From positions 113,238-177,237 of the forward strand of contig NZ_JBFAPK010000013.1 in the NCBI RefSeq assembly GCF_040676675.1: 64,000 nucleotides of DNA. The letters are read 5' to 3'. Positions 1-7,837 of this stretch are shown in pieces. The position numbers were made by a program, and so were the translations under genes. The notes beneath the pieces were generated by a model. That model worked only from the letters and a program-made list of their open reading frames with translations. It was not told the origin of the DNA and ran no database searches. Origin of the DNA: JBFAPK01 sp040676675 (GTDB lineage: Bacteria > Actinomycetota > Actinomycetes > Mycobacteriales > Micromonosporaceae). Each line of letters opens with the position of its first letter. Positions within the stretch are counted from its first letter, which is position 1.

Positions 1-955
1 CCCGGCGCAGCGCGAGCAGCGCCACCGCGACCGAGGCGACCGGCACGGCGAGCGCGATGAGCAGCGCCAGTCCGGGGCTCGGCCGCACGTCGTGTGTGAA
101 GAAGCTGATGTTCCAGAGCGTGAACCGCTCGACGAGTTGGCGGCCGGCGAGGAAGAAGAGCGCGCCGGCGGCGAGCCCCAGCAGCGCGCCGAGCAGCGCC
201 TCGCCGGCGGCGATCCGGGCGGTGGTCGAGCGGTCGGCCCCCACCAGCCGCAGCGCCGCGAGCCGCCGGTCGCGGCGTTCCCCGCCGAAGCGTACGGCGG
301 TGCCGATGAAGACGGCGATCGGCAGCAGCAGGACCAGGAAGATGACCGTCACGAGCAGCAGCAGGATCGGGTCGAGCCCCTCGCCCGTGACGGGCTCGCC
401 GAAGTGGTCTGTCCGCTGCGCGTCCGCCTCGCTGAGCCGGTCGCTGCCGAGGTAGAAGGCGTACTCGTTGGGACCGGCGAGGCCGGTGGCGCCGATGGTG
501 CCGACGATCCGGGCGTCCAGCAGCCGCGGCCGCAGCAGCGCCCCGTCGGGGGAGGCGAGCAGCCGCTCCAGGGCGGGCGAGACGTAGACCTCGCCCGGAC
601 CGGGCAGCCGGGGCAGGCCCGGCGGCACCGGGGCGTCCGCCCCCTCCGGCCGCAGGATCCGGCCCCGGACGGGCGCGGTCCGGTAGGACGTGTCGAACTG
701 GCCGACGAGCATGGTGCGCGGGCCGGGGGCGGGGGCCTCGACGCCGAGGTGCATGTCGTCGCGGGCGGCGCCCCGGGCCGTGCGGTCGTGCAGCATGGTC
801 GAGATCGAGGCGGCGACCAGCAGCAGCGCGACGCCGAGGCCGACCCCGACGGCGGCCATGGCGCCACGCAGCAGGCTCTCCCGGCCGCCGCTGACGACCA
901 GCCGCATGCCGAGCGCCAGGTCCCGTCCCCAGCGGCCCGGCGTGGGCCGCCTCAC
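1..955 (-). CDS. ABC transporter permease, FtsX/MacB-like (3' end outside window)
   Basis: The frame reads from a GTG at 955 off the left edge, so only about 318 N-terminal residues are visible. An early hydrophobic segment (about residues 34-55) is followed by a roughly 110-residue extracytoplasmic stretch and then two closely spaced hydrophobic segments (about 190-210 and 240-260). That is the arrangement of FtsX-type permeases that export lipids, peptides or drugs. The GTG overlaps the TGA of the upstream ATPase gene by 4 bases (GTGA), so the two are translationally coupled. With the PadR gene they form one operon. The substrate cannot be read from the sequence. The family is clear; the export role is inferred from the family. 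Confidence 0.8.
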   Translation of the reverse strand, partial: MRRPTPGRWGRDLALGMRLVVSGGRESLLRGAMAAVGVGLGVALLLVAASISTMLHDRTARGAARDDMHLGVEAPAPGPRTMLVGQFDTSYRTAPVRGRILRPEGADAPVPPGLPRLPGPGEVYVSPALERLLASPDGALLRPRLLDARIVGTIGATGLAGPNEYAFYLGSDRLSEADAQRTDHFGEPVTGEGLDPILLLLVTVIFLVLLLPIAVFIGTAVRFGGERRDRRLAALRLVGADRSTTARIAAGEALLGALLGLAAGALFFLAGRQLVERFTLWNISFFTHDVRPSPGLALLIALAVPVASVAVALLALRR

Positions 956-1644
956 GGCGCCACCAGCTCGGTCTCGCGGGTACGCCCGTCGCGGACCACG
1001 ACCTCGCGGTCCGAGTACGCGGCGACCCGCGCCTCGTGCGTGACCAGTACGACCGCCGCGCCGGTCTCCCGGGCCGCCGCCGTGAGCAGCCGCATCACCC
1101 GCTCGCCGTTGAGCGAGTCCAACGCGCCGGTCGGCTCGTCGGCGAAGACGACCCGGGGGGAGGTGACCAGTGCCCGGGCCACCGCGACCCGCTGACCCTG
1201 CCCGCCGGAGATCTCGCCCGGGCGCTTGCTTGCGACGTCGGTGACCTCCAGCCGCTCCAGCCACTCGGTGGCGCGCCGCTCGGCCTCGCGGCGCCGTACG
1301 CCGTCCAGTCGCAGTGGGAGGGCGACGTTCTCCAGGCAGGTCAGCTCCGGTACGAGCTGGCCGAACTGGAACACGAAGCCGAACTCGCCCCGGCGCAGGG
1401 CGCTGCGCTCGGCGTCCGACATCGCGGAGAGCTCCCGGTCGCGGTAGAAGACCTGGCCCCGGTCCGGCCGGACGATCCCGGCCAGGCAGTGCAGCAGGGT
1501 GGACTTGCCCGAGCCGGAGGGGCCCATCACGGCGAGCACCTCGCCGGCGCGTACCCGCATCGTCGCCCCGTCCAGGGCGGGCGTCGGCCCGTACGTCTTG
1601 TGCAGCTCCACCGCCGCGAGCAGTGGCTTGTCGTTGTCGGTCAC
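952..1644 (-). CDS. ABC transporter ATP-binding protein (MacB/LolD type)
   Basis: About 230 residues, the usual length for this class. Walker A is GPSGSGKST, the signature region is SGGQGQRVAVARAL, Walker B ends VVFADEPTGALDS and the switch histidine lies in LVTHE. These define the LolD/MacB/FtsE group that energises FtsX-like permeases, and such a permease gene follows with a 4-base overlap. I chose the GTG at 1644 because AGGAG sits 6 bases before it and the family homology starts there. A longer start, the ATG at 1725, overlaps the PadR stop (ATGA) and is possible but would add a 27-residue non-conserved leader. Likely repressed by the upstream PadR protein. Confidence 0.9.
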   Translation of the reverse strand: MTDNDKPLLAAVELHKTYGPTPALDGATMRVRAGEVLAVMGPSGSGKSTLLHCLAGIVRPDRGQVFYRDRELSAMSDAERSALRRGEFGFVFQFGQLVPELTCLENVALPLRLDGVRRREAERRATEWLERLEVTDVASKRPGEISGGQGQRVAVARALVTSPRVVFADEPTGALDSLNGERVMRLLTAAARETGAAVVLVTHEARVAAYSDREVVVRDGRTRETELVAP

Positions 1645-1721
1645 GTGATGCTCCTGTCCTGGCCGGACGGTCCCTTCCGGTCCGGCGGTGGGTCGCGGTC
1701 CGGTGGCCTCTCGCCCGGCGG

Positions 1722-2246
1722 TCACCGGGCGACCGTCCGAGCGAGGTCGTCGAGGCGCGCGGCGGTCAGCTCCAGCCAGCGCAGGTCGGCCTCCAGGTGG
1801 AACAGGCCGTGGTCGCAGACGAGCTGGTCGGCGAGGTCGCCCCGGGTCTTGCGCTGGGTCAGCTCGCGCATCAGGCGCAGGTGCTCGGCGCGCTGGCTGT
1901 CCAGGATCTCCGTGGCGCTGCGGCCGGTGAGCAGCGCGAGGATGACCTTGGTGTAGAGGGTGCTCTGGAGGTACAGGTCGGGCTTCTCCGGGTGGGAGAG
2001 CCAGCGGCGCACGTCGGTGACGCCGGCGTCGGTGATGGCGTAGCGCTTGCGCTCCGGACCGTCACCCGGCTCGACCCCGTCGACCTCGACCAGCCCCTGC
2101 TTGAGCAGCCGGGACAGGGTCGCGTAGACCTGCCCGTAGTGCAGCGGCCGGCCGTGCCCGAAGCGTTCGTCGTAGGCGCGCTTGAGGTCGTAGCCGTGCC
2201 GGGGTTGGGACTCCAACAGCCCGAGGAATGTCTGTGCGACGGTCAT
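1722..2246 (-). CDS. PadR family transcriptional regulator
   Basis: 174 residues from the ATG at 2246. The N-terminal winged helix carries the typical PadR run beginning TVAQTFLGLLE, then RHGYDLKRAYDERFG, followed by the wing (EVDGVEPGDGPERKRYAIT) and a C-terminal helical dimerisation region of about 90 residues (PadR subfamily s1/VirR-like). PadR proteins are usually repressors of an adjacent efflux pump; here an ABC exporter follows directly. A perfect 35-bp palindrome begins 15 bp upstream of the start codon, so autorepression of the whole operon is the simplest reading. Confidence 0.88.
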   Translation of the reverse strand: MTVAQTFLGLLESQPRHGYDLKRAYDERFGHGRPLHYGQVYATLSRLLKQGLVEVDGVEPGDGPERKRYAITDAGVTDVRRWLSHPEKPDLYLQSTLYTKVILALLTGRSATEILDSQRAEHLRLMRELTQRKTRGDLADQLVCDHGLFHLEADLRWLELTAARLDDLARTVAR

Positions 2247-2260
2247 GCCGCGAGACTCTA

Positions 2261-2295
2261 CACCCCGCGTATACACCCGGTGTATACGCGGGGTG
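2261..2295. promoter_or_regulatory. Perfect 35-bp palindromic operator upstream of padR
   Basis: Two 17-base arms, starting CACCCCGCGTATACACC, flank a single central C and match perfectly. GTATAC cores occur twice and could double as -10 elements. The site lies between the PadR gene (minus) and the response regulator gene (plus), 15 bp from the PadR start, as expected for a PadR operator. Confidence 0.75.
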
Positions 2296-2467
2296 GATAA
2301 CCGCTACCCCTCGCTCCGGCCGGCCGCGCCGCGTAGCCTCTTGCCGATCGGATCGGCGGAACCCCTCGCCACCGCCCTCGCGGCGCGTACCGGGGCGGGG
2401 TAGCGAGAGGACCGTCGGGCCGAGCGAATGGCGGACGACCCGCACCGGACGGGGACGGGAGGGTGGG

Positions 2468-3124
2468 GTGCGCATTTTGCTCGTGGAGGACGACCGCAGG
2501 GTCGCCGCGGCGCTGACCTCCGCGCTGACCCGGCGCGGGTTCGAGGTCGAGCACGCGGCCACCGCGGCGGCGGCGCTGGCCGCGGCCCCCTGCGACCTGG
2601 TGCTGCTGGACCTGAACCTGCCCGACGGGGACGGGGTGGAGATCTGCCGGCAGCTGCGGGCCGAGCGGCCGCAGCTCGGCATCATCGCGGTCACCGCCCG
2701 GGGCGAGGAGCGCGACCGGGTGCTCGGGCTGCGCGTCGGCGCCGACGACTACGTGGTGAAGCCCTTCTCCATGGCCGAGCTGCACGCGCGGATCGAGGCG
2801 GTGCTGCGCCGGGCCGCGCGCTCCACCCCGGCGCAGGTGGTGATCGGTACCGGACGGGTCCGGGTGGACACCGCCGCGCGTACGGTCACCGTGGACGGCG
2901 CACCGGTCGCGCTGACCCGCAAGGAGTTCGACATCCTCGTCTCGCTGGCCCGCCAGCCCGGGCACGCGGTGACCCACGAGCGGATCCTGCTGGACGTGTG
3001 GCAGACGACCTGGGGCACCCGGCACACCGTCGAGGTCCACGTGGCGTCGCTGCGTGGCAAGCTCGGCGACCCGGGCCTGGTCGAGACCGTACGAGGGGTC
3101 GGCTACCGGCTGCGCGGCGAGTGA
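2468..3124 (+). CDS. OmpR-family response regulator
   Basis: 218 residues from a GTG preceded by GGGAGG. The receiver domain (about 1-115) has the acidic pair in VEDD (residues 7-9), the phospho-acceptor Asp48 in LLDLNLPDGDG, the Thr in VTARGE and the Lys in VVKPFS. A linker leads to an OmpR/PhoB winged helix (about 125-218) ending VETVRGVGYRLRGE. The histidine kinase gene starts 16 bp downstream, so the two are a co-transcribed two-component system. The signal and targets are unknown; the divergent PadR/ABC operon is a possible target by position only. Confidence 0.92.
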   Translation: MRILLVEDDRRVAAALTSALTRRGFEVEHAATAAAALAAAPCDLVLLDLNLPDGDGVEICRQLRAERPQLGIIAVTARGEERDRVLGLRVGADDYVVKPFSMAELHARIEAVLRRAARSTPAQVVIGTGRVRVDTAARTVTVDGAPVALTRKEFDILVSLARQPGHAVTHERILLDVWQTTWGTRHTVEVHVASLRGKLGDPGLVETVRGVGYRLRGE

Positions 3125-3140
3125 GGCGGGGGCGGGTGCG

Positions 3141-4511
3141 ATGCGTCGTCGTCTGATCGTCAGCTATCTGCTATTGCTGACCCTGGTCCTGCTGGCGCTG
3201 GAGCTTCCACTCGCCGACACGCTGGCCAACCGGGAGATGGAACGGGTCCGCGCCGACCGGCTCGCCGACGCCACCCGGTTCGCCTCGCTCTCCGGCCCGG
3301 CCCTGCGGCTCGGGGTCACCAGCGCGGTACGGGCCGAGCTGAACCGTTACGAGGAGCTCTACTCGATCGGCGCCGCCGTGGTGGACCGGGACCGCGCCGT
3401 GGTGGTCGCCTCGCCCGGGTACGCGACGCGCCCCGAGGCGACCGGGGCGGCGCTGCGGGCCGCCTTCGCCGGGCAGCAGTTCACCTCGTTCGCCCTGACC
3501 GACCTCTGGAGCGGGGAGCCGCTCGTGGTGGCCGCGCCGGTCAGCGACGGCGGCGAGGTGCTCGGTACGGTCATCATCACCTCGCCCACGAACCGGCTGC
3601 GCCGGGCCGTACTCGGCTGGTGGGCGACGCTCGCGGCGATCGGCGCGCTCGCGGTGCTCGCCTTCGTGCTCACCGCGGTGCGGCTGGCCAACTGGGTGCT
3701 GCGCCCGGTGACCGTGCTGGACGCGGCGACGCACGAGATCGCGGCCGGGGACCGGACCGCCCGGGTCCGCCACAGCGCGGGCCCGCCCGAGCTGCGCCGG
3801 CTCGCGGCGAGCTTCAACCACATGGCCGACGCCGTGTCCGACCTGGTCGAGCGGCAGCGCGCGTTCGTCGCCCACGCCAGTCACCAGCTGCGCAACCCGC
3901 TCACCGCGCTGCGGCTGCGGGTGGAGGAGCTGGGCCCGAGCCTGACCGACGAGTACGGCCGTACCGAGCACGCGCTGGCGCTCGACGAGACCGACCGGCT
4001 GGCGCACGTGCTCGACGGCCTGCTCGCGCTCGCCCGGGCGGAACGCAGCGAGGAGACCCTGGTGGTGGTCGACGCGGCCGAGGTCGCCGGGTTCCGGGAG
4101 CGCGCCTGGGAGCCGCTGGCCCGCCACCGCCGGATCACCCTGACCGTGCGGCGGCCGTCCGAGCCCGTGTACGCGCTGACCGTACCGACCGCGCTCGACC
4201 AGGCCCTCGACGCGCTGATCGACAACGCGTTGAAGTTCGCCGACGAGGGCGGCCGGGTCGAGGTGGTCGTCGACCGCGCGGACGACGGCGTACGGGTGGT
4301 CGTCCGCGACGACGGACCGGGCCTGCCCGACGGCCAGCTCCAGCAGGCCACGGAGCGGTTCTGGCGGGCACCGCAGACGCAGAACGTCGAGGGCGCCGGG
4401 CTGGGGCTGGCGATCGTCGCGGTCCTGGTCGACGTCTCGGGCGGCCGGCTGACGATGCGACCGGCGCAGCCCCGGGGCCTGGCCGCCACGCTCTGGTTCC
4501 GCGCCGCCTGA
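3141..4511 (+). CDS. Sensor histidine kinase (HAMP, HisKA, HATPase)
   Basis: 456 residues. First membrane helix about 4-24, extracytoplasmic sensor region about 25-155, second helix about 157-182 and a HAMP domain after it. The phospho-acceptor is His248 in ASHQLRNPLTALR. The ATPase domain shows the N box DNALKFADEGG, the G1 box DDGPGLP and the G2 box GAGLGLAIV. Start chosen at the ATG at 3141, 16 bp after the response regulator stop. No sensory domain family is recognisable in the external part, so the stimulus is unknown. It phosphorylates the preceding OmpR-type regulator by inference from operon pairing. Confidence 0.92.
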   Translation: MRRRLIVSYLLLLTLVLLALELPLADTLANREMERVRADRLADATRFASLSGPALRLGVTSAVRAELNRYEELYSIGAAVVDRDRAVVVASPGYATRPEATGAALRAAFAGQQFTSFALTDLWSGEPLVVAAPVSDGGEVLGTVIITSPTNRLRRAVLGWWATLAAIGALAVLAFVLTAVRLANWVLRPVTVLDAATHEIAAGDRTARVRHSAGPPELRRLAASFNHMADAVSDLVERQRAFVAHASHQLRNPLTALRLRVEELGPSLTDEYGRTEHALALDETDRLAHVLDGLLALARAERSEETLVVVDAAEVAGFRERAWEPLARHRRITLTVRRPSEPVYALTVPTALDQALDALIDNALKFADEGGRVEVVVDRADDGVRVVVRDDGPGLPDGQLQQATERFWRAPQTQNVEGAGLGLAIVAVLVDVSGGRLTMRPAQPRGLAATLWFRAA

Positions 4512-4577
4512 ACCGCCGCGCGGTCGGGGCTCCGCAGCCGGGGCCCGCGCTGTGCGCCCGCGGTCGGCGCGGCGCGG

Positions 4578-5531
4578 TCAGGGCTTGTGGTCGCGGTAGT
4601 AGCGGGCGGCGCCGGGGTGCAGGTCGAGCGGGGGAGTGGTGATGGCCGACTGCTGGCTCATCCGGCCGGCCGCCGGATGCGCGAGCCCCAGCTCCTCGCG
4701 GTGCTCCATCAGTAGCCGGGTCAGCTCCTCGACCACGTCGTCGGGGAGGCCGGGCGCGACGATCAGGTAGTTGGGGACGGCGACCGTGGTGATCGGATCC
4801 AGCCGGTAGACCGAGCGCGGGACGTCGCGCGCCACGTAGACCTCGCCATAGCCGGTCCGCAGCGGCGCCACCCACGGCCCGAGGTCGACCAGGCGGAGCG
4901 GGGTACCGGCGGCGAGCCCCGCGATCGCCGCGACCGGCGGGCCACCCGAGAAGAGGAACGCGTCGATCTCCCCGGCGGCCAGGGCCCGTACCGACTCGTC
5001 CAGCCCGAGCCGTTCCACGTGTATGTCGGCGTCGATGACCTTCGAGACGCGCAGCAGCCGGCTGGCGGTGATCTCCGTACCGGAGCCGGGCGCGCCGATC
5101 GAGACCCGCGCCCCGCGCAGGTCCTCCAGCCGGCGGATCCGGCCGTCGGCCCGGGTCACCAGGTGCAGCAGGTCGTCGTAGATCCGGGCCACCGCGAGGA
5201 CCCCGGGATCGCCGCCCGCCGTGATCGGCAGCGCGTCGGCCTGAGTGAAGCCGAGTTCGGCTCCGCCCCCGCTGACCAGCGCGACGTTCTCCACCGAGGC
5301 GGCGGTGGTCAGCACGCCCGCGTCGACGCCGGTCAGTTCCCGGTTGATGATCCGGGCGAGCGACTCGCCGAAGGCGTGGTAGACGGCCGCGGGGCTGCCG
5401 GTGGCGATCCGGATCGTGATCGGCGGGCGGGGCGCGCTGGCGCAGCCGGCCAGCAGCAGCACGAGCGCGACCAGAGCGGCGACCGACCGTCGGGGTCGGC
5501 GCCACCGCCGGTACAGGGCGAGGCCGTTCAC
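4578..5531 (-). CDS. TAXI family TRAP-type solute-binding lipoprotein
   Basis: 317 residues. The N-terminus has Arg-rich residues, a hydrophobic stretch and the lipobox LLAGC (Cys30), so it is predicted to be a lipoprotein on the outer face of the membrane. The mature part starts with TIRIATGSPAAVYHAFGESL, which matches the TAXI substrate-binding family, and continues with the typical ARIYDDLLHLV and GAPGSGTEITASRLL stretches. TAXI proteins normally work with a fused TRAP permease (DctQM-like), but none is nearby, so this is an orphan or works with a distant permease. Convergent with the kinase gene. Confidence 0.82.
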   Translation of the reverse strand: MNGLALYRRWRRPRRSVAALVALVLLLAGCASAPRPPITIRIATGSPAAVYHAFGESLARIINRELTGVDAGVLTTAASVENVALVSGGGAELGFTQADALPITAGGDPGVLAVARIYDDLLHLVTRADGRIRRLEDLRGARVSIGAPGSGTEITASRLLRVSKVIDADIHVERLGLDESVRALAAGEIDAFLFSGGPPVAAIAGLAAGTPLRLVDLGPWVAPLRTGYGEVYVARDVPRSVYRLDPITTVAVPNYLIVAPGLPDDVVEELTRLLMEHREELGLAHPAAGRMSQQSAITTPPLDLHPGAARYYRDHKP

Positions 5532-5706
5532 CCGGCACCCCCGGCCCGGGTGCGGCGGCGATGATCATGCCAACGGGGCACGGCCCAGTTTCGCGCACCG
5601 GCTCACGATCGGCACACCGACCGAACGGCCGAGCCGGGCCGGGTGCGGGTCGGGGTGTCCTGGCGGTCCGGTCCGGTGACGGTCCGCGCGGTCGGGTCGG
5701 GCGCGG

Positions 5707-6441
5707 TCAGGCGGCCCGGTCGGCCGGTACCGGCAGCTCCGTCCCGCGCAGGATGCGCTCGCGGTCCGGCCCGACCGCGACGCTGACCAGGAAGCACCCG
5801 CGCCGACCCCGCAGCGTCGCCGCCGCGTCGAGTAGGTGGGCGCCGCGGACGAGTACGGCTGCCACGTCGTGGTCGTTGACGTGCACCCCGAGCACGTGCC
5901 GGCGTACGTGCCGGCCGGCGGCGAGCAGCGCGGCCCGCCACGCGGCGGCGGCCAGCACCGGACGTCGCCGGTGCCGGGCGGCGGTGACGCCGGTGGGCCC
6001 CGGCCCGAGCAGCAGGTCGCGCCCCTGGCGCCAGGCCAGCTCGCCGATCCCGGCCAGCCGCGCCGCCGCGGGGCCCGGTACGTGTACGCGGTGCAGGTCG
6101 TAGCGGCGGCGCAGCCCGCCGGTCGTCGCGACGGACCGGGCCGGGATCTCCAGGACGGTCAGCAGCTGCACCAGGCGTTCGGCGGCCGGCCGCTGGTTGA
6201 ACTCGGCGATCTGTTCGTCCGTCACCAGCGCCGGTCCGCGCCGGGCCGGCACGGGTCCGACGTACGGCAGCGGGAGGCGGGCGGTCGGGCCGGCGCCGCA
6301 CCGCAGCAGCGCGGCCACCTCGAACGCGGCGAGCAGGGTCGGCCAGTCCAGCCGGGACGTTCGGGTTCCGGCGGCCGGGCCGGGCAGCGACCGGCGGGCG
6401 GAGGGCCCGACCGGCACGGGCAGGGTGCGCGTGGATACCAC
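5707..6441 (-). CDS. Hypothetical protein, Ala/Arg-rich
   Basis: 244 residues from a GTG with GGGAG seven bases upstream. No family is recognised. The middle (about 75-110) contains a plausible helical segment, EQIAEFNQRPAAERLVQLL, and the C-terminal half is rich in Ala, Arg, Leu and Val without a signal peptide or clear membrane helix. An overlapping frame on the plus strand is also open, as usual at this G+C, but lacks a convincing start site. The gene stands alone between the TAXI lipoprotein and thioesterase genes, all on the minus strand. Confidence 0.55.
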   Translation of the reverse strand: MVSTRTLPVPVGPSARRSLPGPAAGTRTSRLDWPTLLAAFEVAALLRCGAGPTARLPLPYVGPVPARRGPALVTDEQIAEFNQRPAAERLVQLLTVLEIPARSVATTGGLRRRYDLHRVHVPGPAAARLAGIGELAWRQGRDLLLGPGPTGVTAARHRRRPVLAAAAWRAALLAAGRHVRRHVLGVHVNDHDVAAVLVRGAHLLDAAATLRGRRGCFLVSVAVGPDRERILRGTELPVPADRAA

Positions 6442-6546
6442 GGAACAGCTCCCGGGTCCGGTGGGATTTTGCGCCTCCCACCCTGGCCGCGCGCGCGGGT
6501 GGCCGACAGTGCCCGGCGCCGGACTTGAGGAAATCTTGCGTCGCGG

Positions 6547-7062
6547 CTACTCGGCCGGCGGCACCTCGAAAATCAGGCAGGACGAGGTGGCGTGCGCGAT
6601 CAGCCGGCCGGCGCCGTCGGTGATGCGGGCCTCGGCCAGCGCGGTACGCCGGCCGCGTTGCAGGACGTTGCCCTCGCCGCGCAGTACGCCGGAGGCGAGG
6701 GTGGCCGGCCGCAGGAACTTCACGTTCAGGTCGAGCGTGGTGTAGCCGATTCCGGCGGGCAGCGTGCTGTGCACCGCGCAGCCCGCGACGGTGTCCAGCA
6801 CCGTGGAGAGGACCCCGCCGTGCACGCTGCCGAGCGGGTTGTAGTGGAACTCGCGCGGCGTCAGCTCCAGCACGACGCGTCCCTGCTCGGCCGTCATCCG
6901 CTCGTAGCCGATCATCGCGAGCACCGGCGGCGCGGGGAGTTCTCCGTCGATCATCGAGCGGAGCGTCTCCAGCCCGTCGCGCCGGCCGAGGTGCGCGGCG
7001 ACCAGGGCGGGGTCGGTCCACGAGAAGGAGTGGCTGCGGGTCGCCGCCTGAGTCTCGGTCAT
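6547..7062 (-). CDS. PaaI-type hotdog-fold thioesterase
   Basis: 171 residues from the ATG at 7062. The hotdog core holds FHYNPLGSVHGGVLSTVLDT, the helix that in PaaI/YdiI-type acyl-CoA thioesterases supplies the catalytic acidic residue and the HGG turn, followed by GYTTLDLNVKFLRPA and the strand ending SSCLIFEV. It probably hydrolyses an acyl- or aryl-CoA ester in the cytoplasm; the substrate cannot be read. It is divergent from an HxlR regulator across a 54-bp gap containing an inverted repeat, which suggests control by that regulator. Confidence 0.85.
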   Translation of the reverse strand: MTETQAATRSHSFSWTDPALVAAHLGRRDGLETLRSMIDGELPAPPVLAMIGYERMTAEQGRVVLELTPREFHYNPLGSVHGGVLSTVLDTVAGCAVHSTLPAGIGYTTLDLNVKFLRPATLASGVLRGEGNVLQRGRRTALAEARITDGAGRLIAHATSSCLIFEVPPAE

Positions 7063-7084
7063 GGACGCAGCCTGGCAGTCGTTG

Positions 7085-7107
7085 CTGAGTCTGTCAACAA
7101 GACTTAG
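7085..7107. promoter_or_regulatory. 23-bp inverted repeat between thioesterase and HxlR genes
   Basis: CTGAGTCT and AGACTTAG flank the 7-base spacer GTCAACA (one mismatch between the 8-base arms). On the minus strand the spacer supplies TTGAC, usable as a -35 element for the thioesterase gene. It sits 10 bp before the HxlR start, the usual place for an autoregulatory operator. Confidence 0.6.
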
Positions 7108-7116
7108 CCTGTCGCG

Positions 7117-7590
7117 ATGAGACCGACGGCGCTGGACTGGTCGCTGGAGAACTGCACCATCGCGCGGGCGATGGAGATCCTGGGTGAGCGCTGGACCCTC
7201 GTGGTGCTCCGCGAGATCTTCAACGGGATCCGCCGCTTCGGCGACATGCGGGAGCGGACGAACATCCCCCGGCAGGTGCTGACCAACCGGCTGGCGATGC
7301 TGGTCGAGCAGGGGGTGCTGCGCCGGGAGCCGTACCGGGAGCCGGGCGCCCGCCAGCGGTACGAGTACCGGCTCACCGAGAAGGGGCTCGACCTCTGGCC
7401 GGTGCTCGTGACCGTGCTGGCGTGGGGGGACCGGTACCTGGCGGACCCGGAGGGCTCGCCGCTGGCGGTGGTGCACCGGGACTGCGGCGCCGAGGTGCGG
7501 GCGGTGCTGCGCTGCGCCGACGGGCACGAGTTGGCCGGGCCGCGGCAGGCGGTGCCCCGCCCGGGTCCGGGTGCCCGCCGCCGGCGCTGA
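7117..7590 (+). CDS. HxlR family transcriptional regulator
   Basis: 157 residues. It contains the HxlR winged-helix signature: a Cys near residue 13 in LENCTIARAMEILGERW, then VVLREIFNGIRRFGDM, NIPRQVLTNRL and the wing LRREPYREPGARQRYEYRLTE (as separate short segments), then GLDLWPVLVTVLAWGD. Many HxlR members sense thiols, aldehydes or aromatic compounds through the N-terminal Cys. The C-terminal tail holds two further Cys (HRDCGAEV and RCADGHE). It probably controls the divergent thioesterase gene; effector unknown. Confidence 0.9.
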   Translation: MRPTALDWSLENCTIARAMEILGERWTLVVLREIFNGIRRFGDMRERTNIPRQVLTNRLAMLVEQGVLRREPYREPGARQRYEYRLTEKGLDLWPVLVTVLAWGDRYLADPEGSPLAVVHRDCGAEVRAVLRCADGHELAGPRQAVPRPGPGARRRR

Positions 7591-7659
7591 CCCGCCGGGT
7601 ACATGATCCACTTTGGTCCCGGTCGGGATGATATGAGGCTGATCTTATGGATCGGTCTA

Positions 7660-7688
7660 TTGAAAAGGATCTTAAGAGTGTGAATACT
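7660..7688 (+). promoter_or_regulatory. Putative promoter of the secreted protease gene
   Basis: TTGAAA (7660-7665), a 17-base spacer and AATACT (7683-7688) lie 150 bp before the protease start, in a locally AT-rich stretch that is rare in this window. Seen by eye only. The rest of the 247-bp gap (7591-7837) shows no gene. Confidence 0.4.
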
Positions 7689-7837
7689 TTCCCCTGGTGG
7701 CGGTGGTAAACCCGGCGCCTCGGGGCACGCCTGTCAGTTCATGCGATCCCCGAACGCACCGGGACGATCCGCCGCCGAGCCGTATCCGGGCGCGAACCCC
7801 CACGCGCCCCCTCCGACCCCCCTCCGGGAGGCCTTCC

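Noticed and set aside
1036..1956. Plus-strand frames over the ABC ATPase and PadR genes
   Set aside because: Antisense shadows of genes with complete Walker and PadR motifs.
2228..2467. An 80-codon N-terminal extension of the response regulator
   Set aside because: It would run through the operator palindrome and adds an Arg/Ser/Pro-rich leader; the GTG at 2468 directly precedes the receiver domain.
5836..6528. Plus-strand 230-codon frame over the hypothetical gene at 5707
   Set aside because: The minus-strand frame has a GGGAG ribosome site and more protein-like composition; the plus frame lacks a convincing start. Uncertainty remains.
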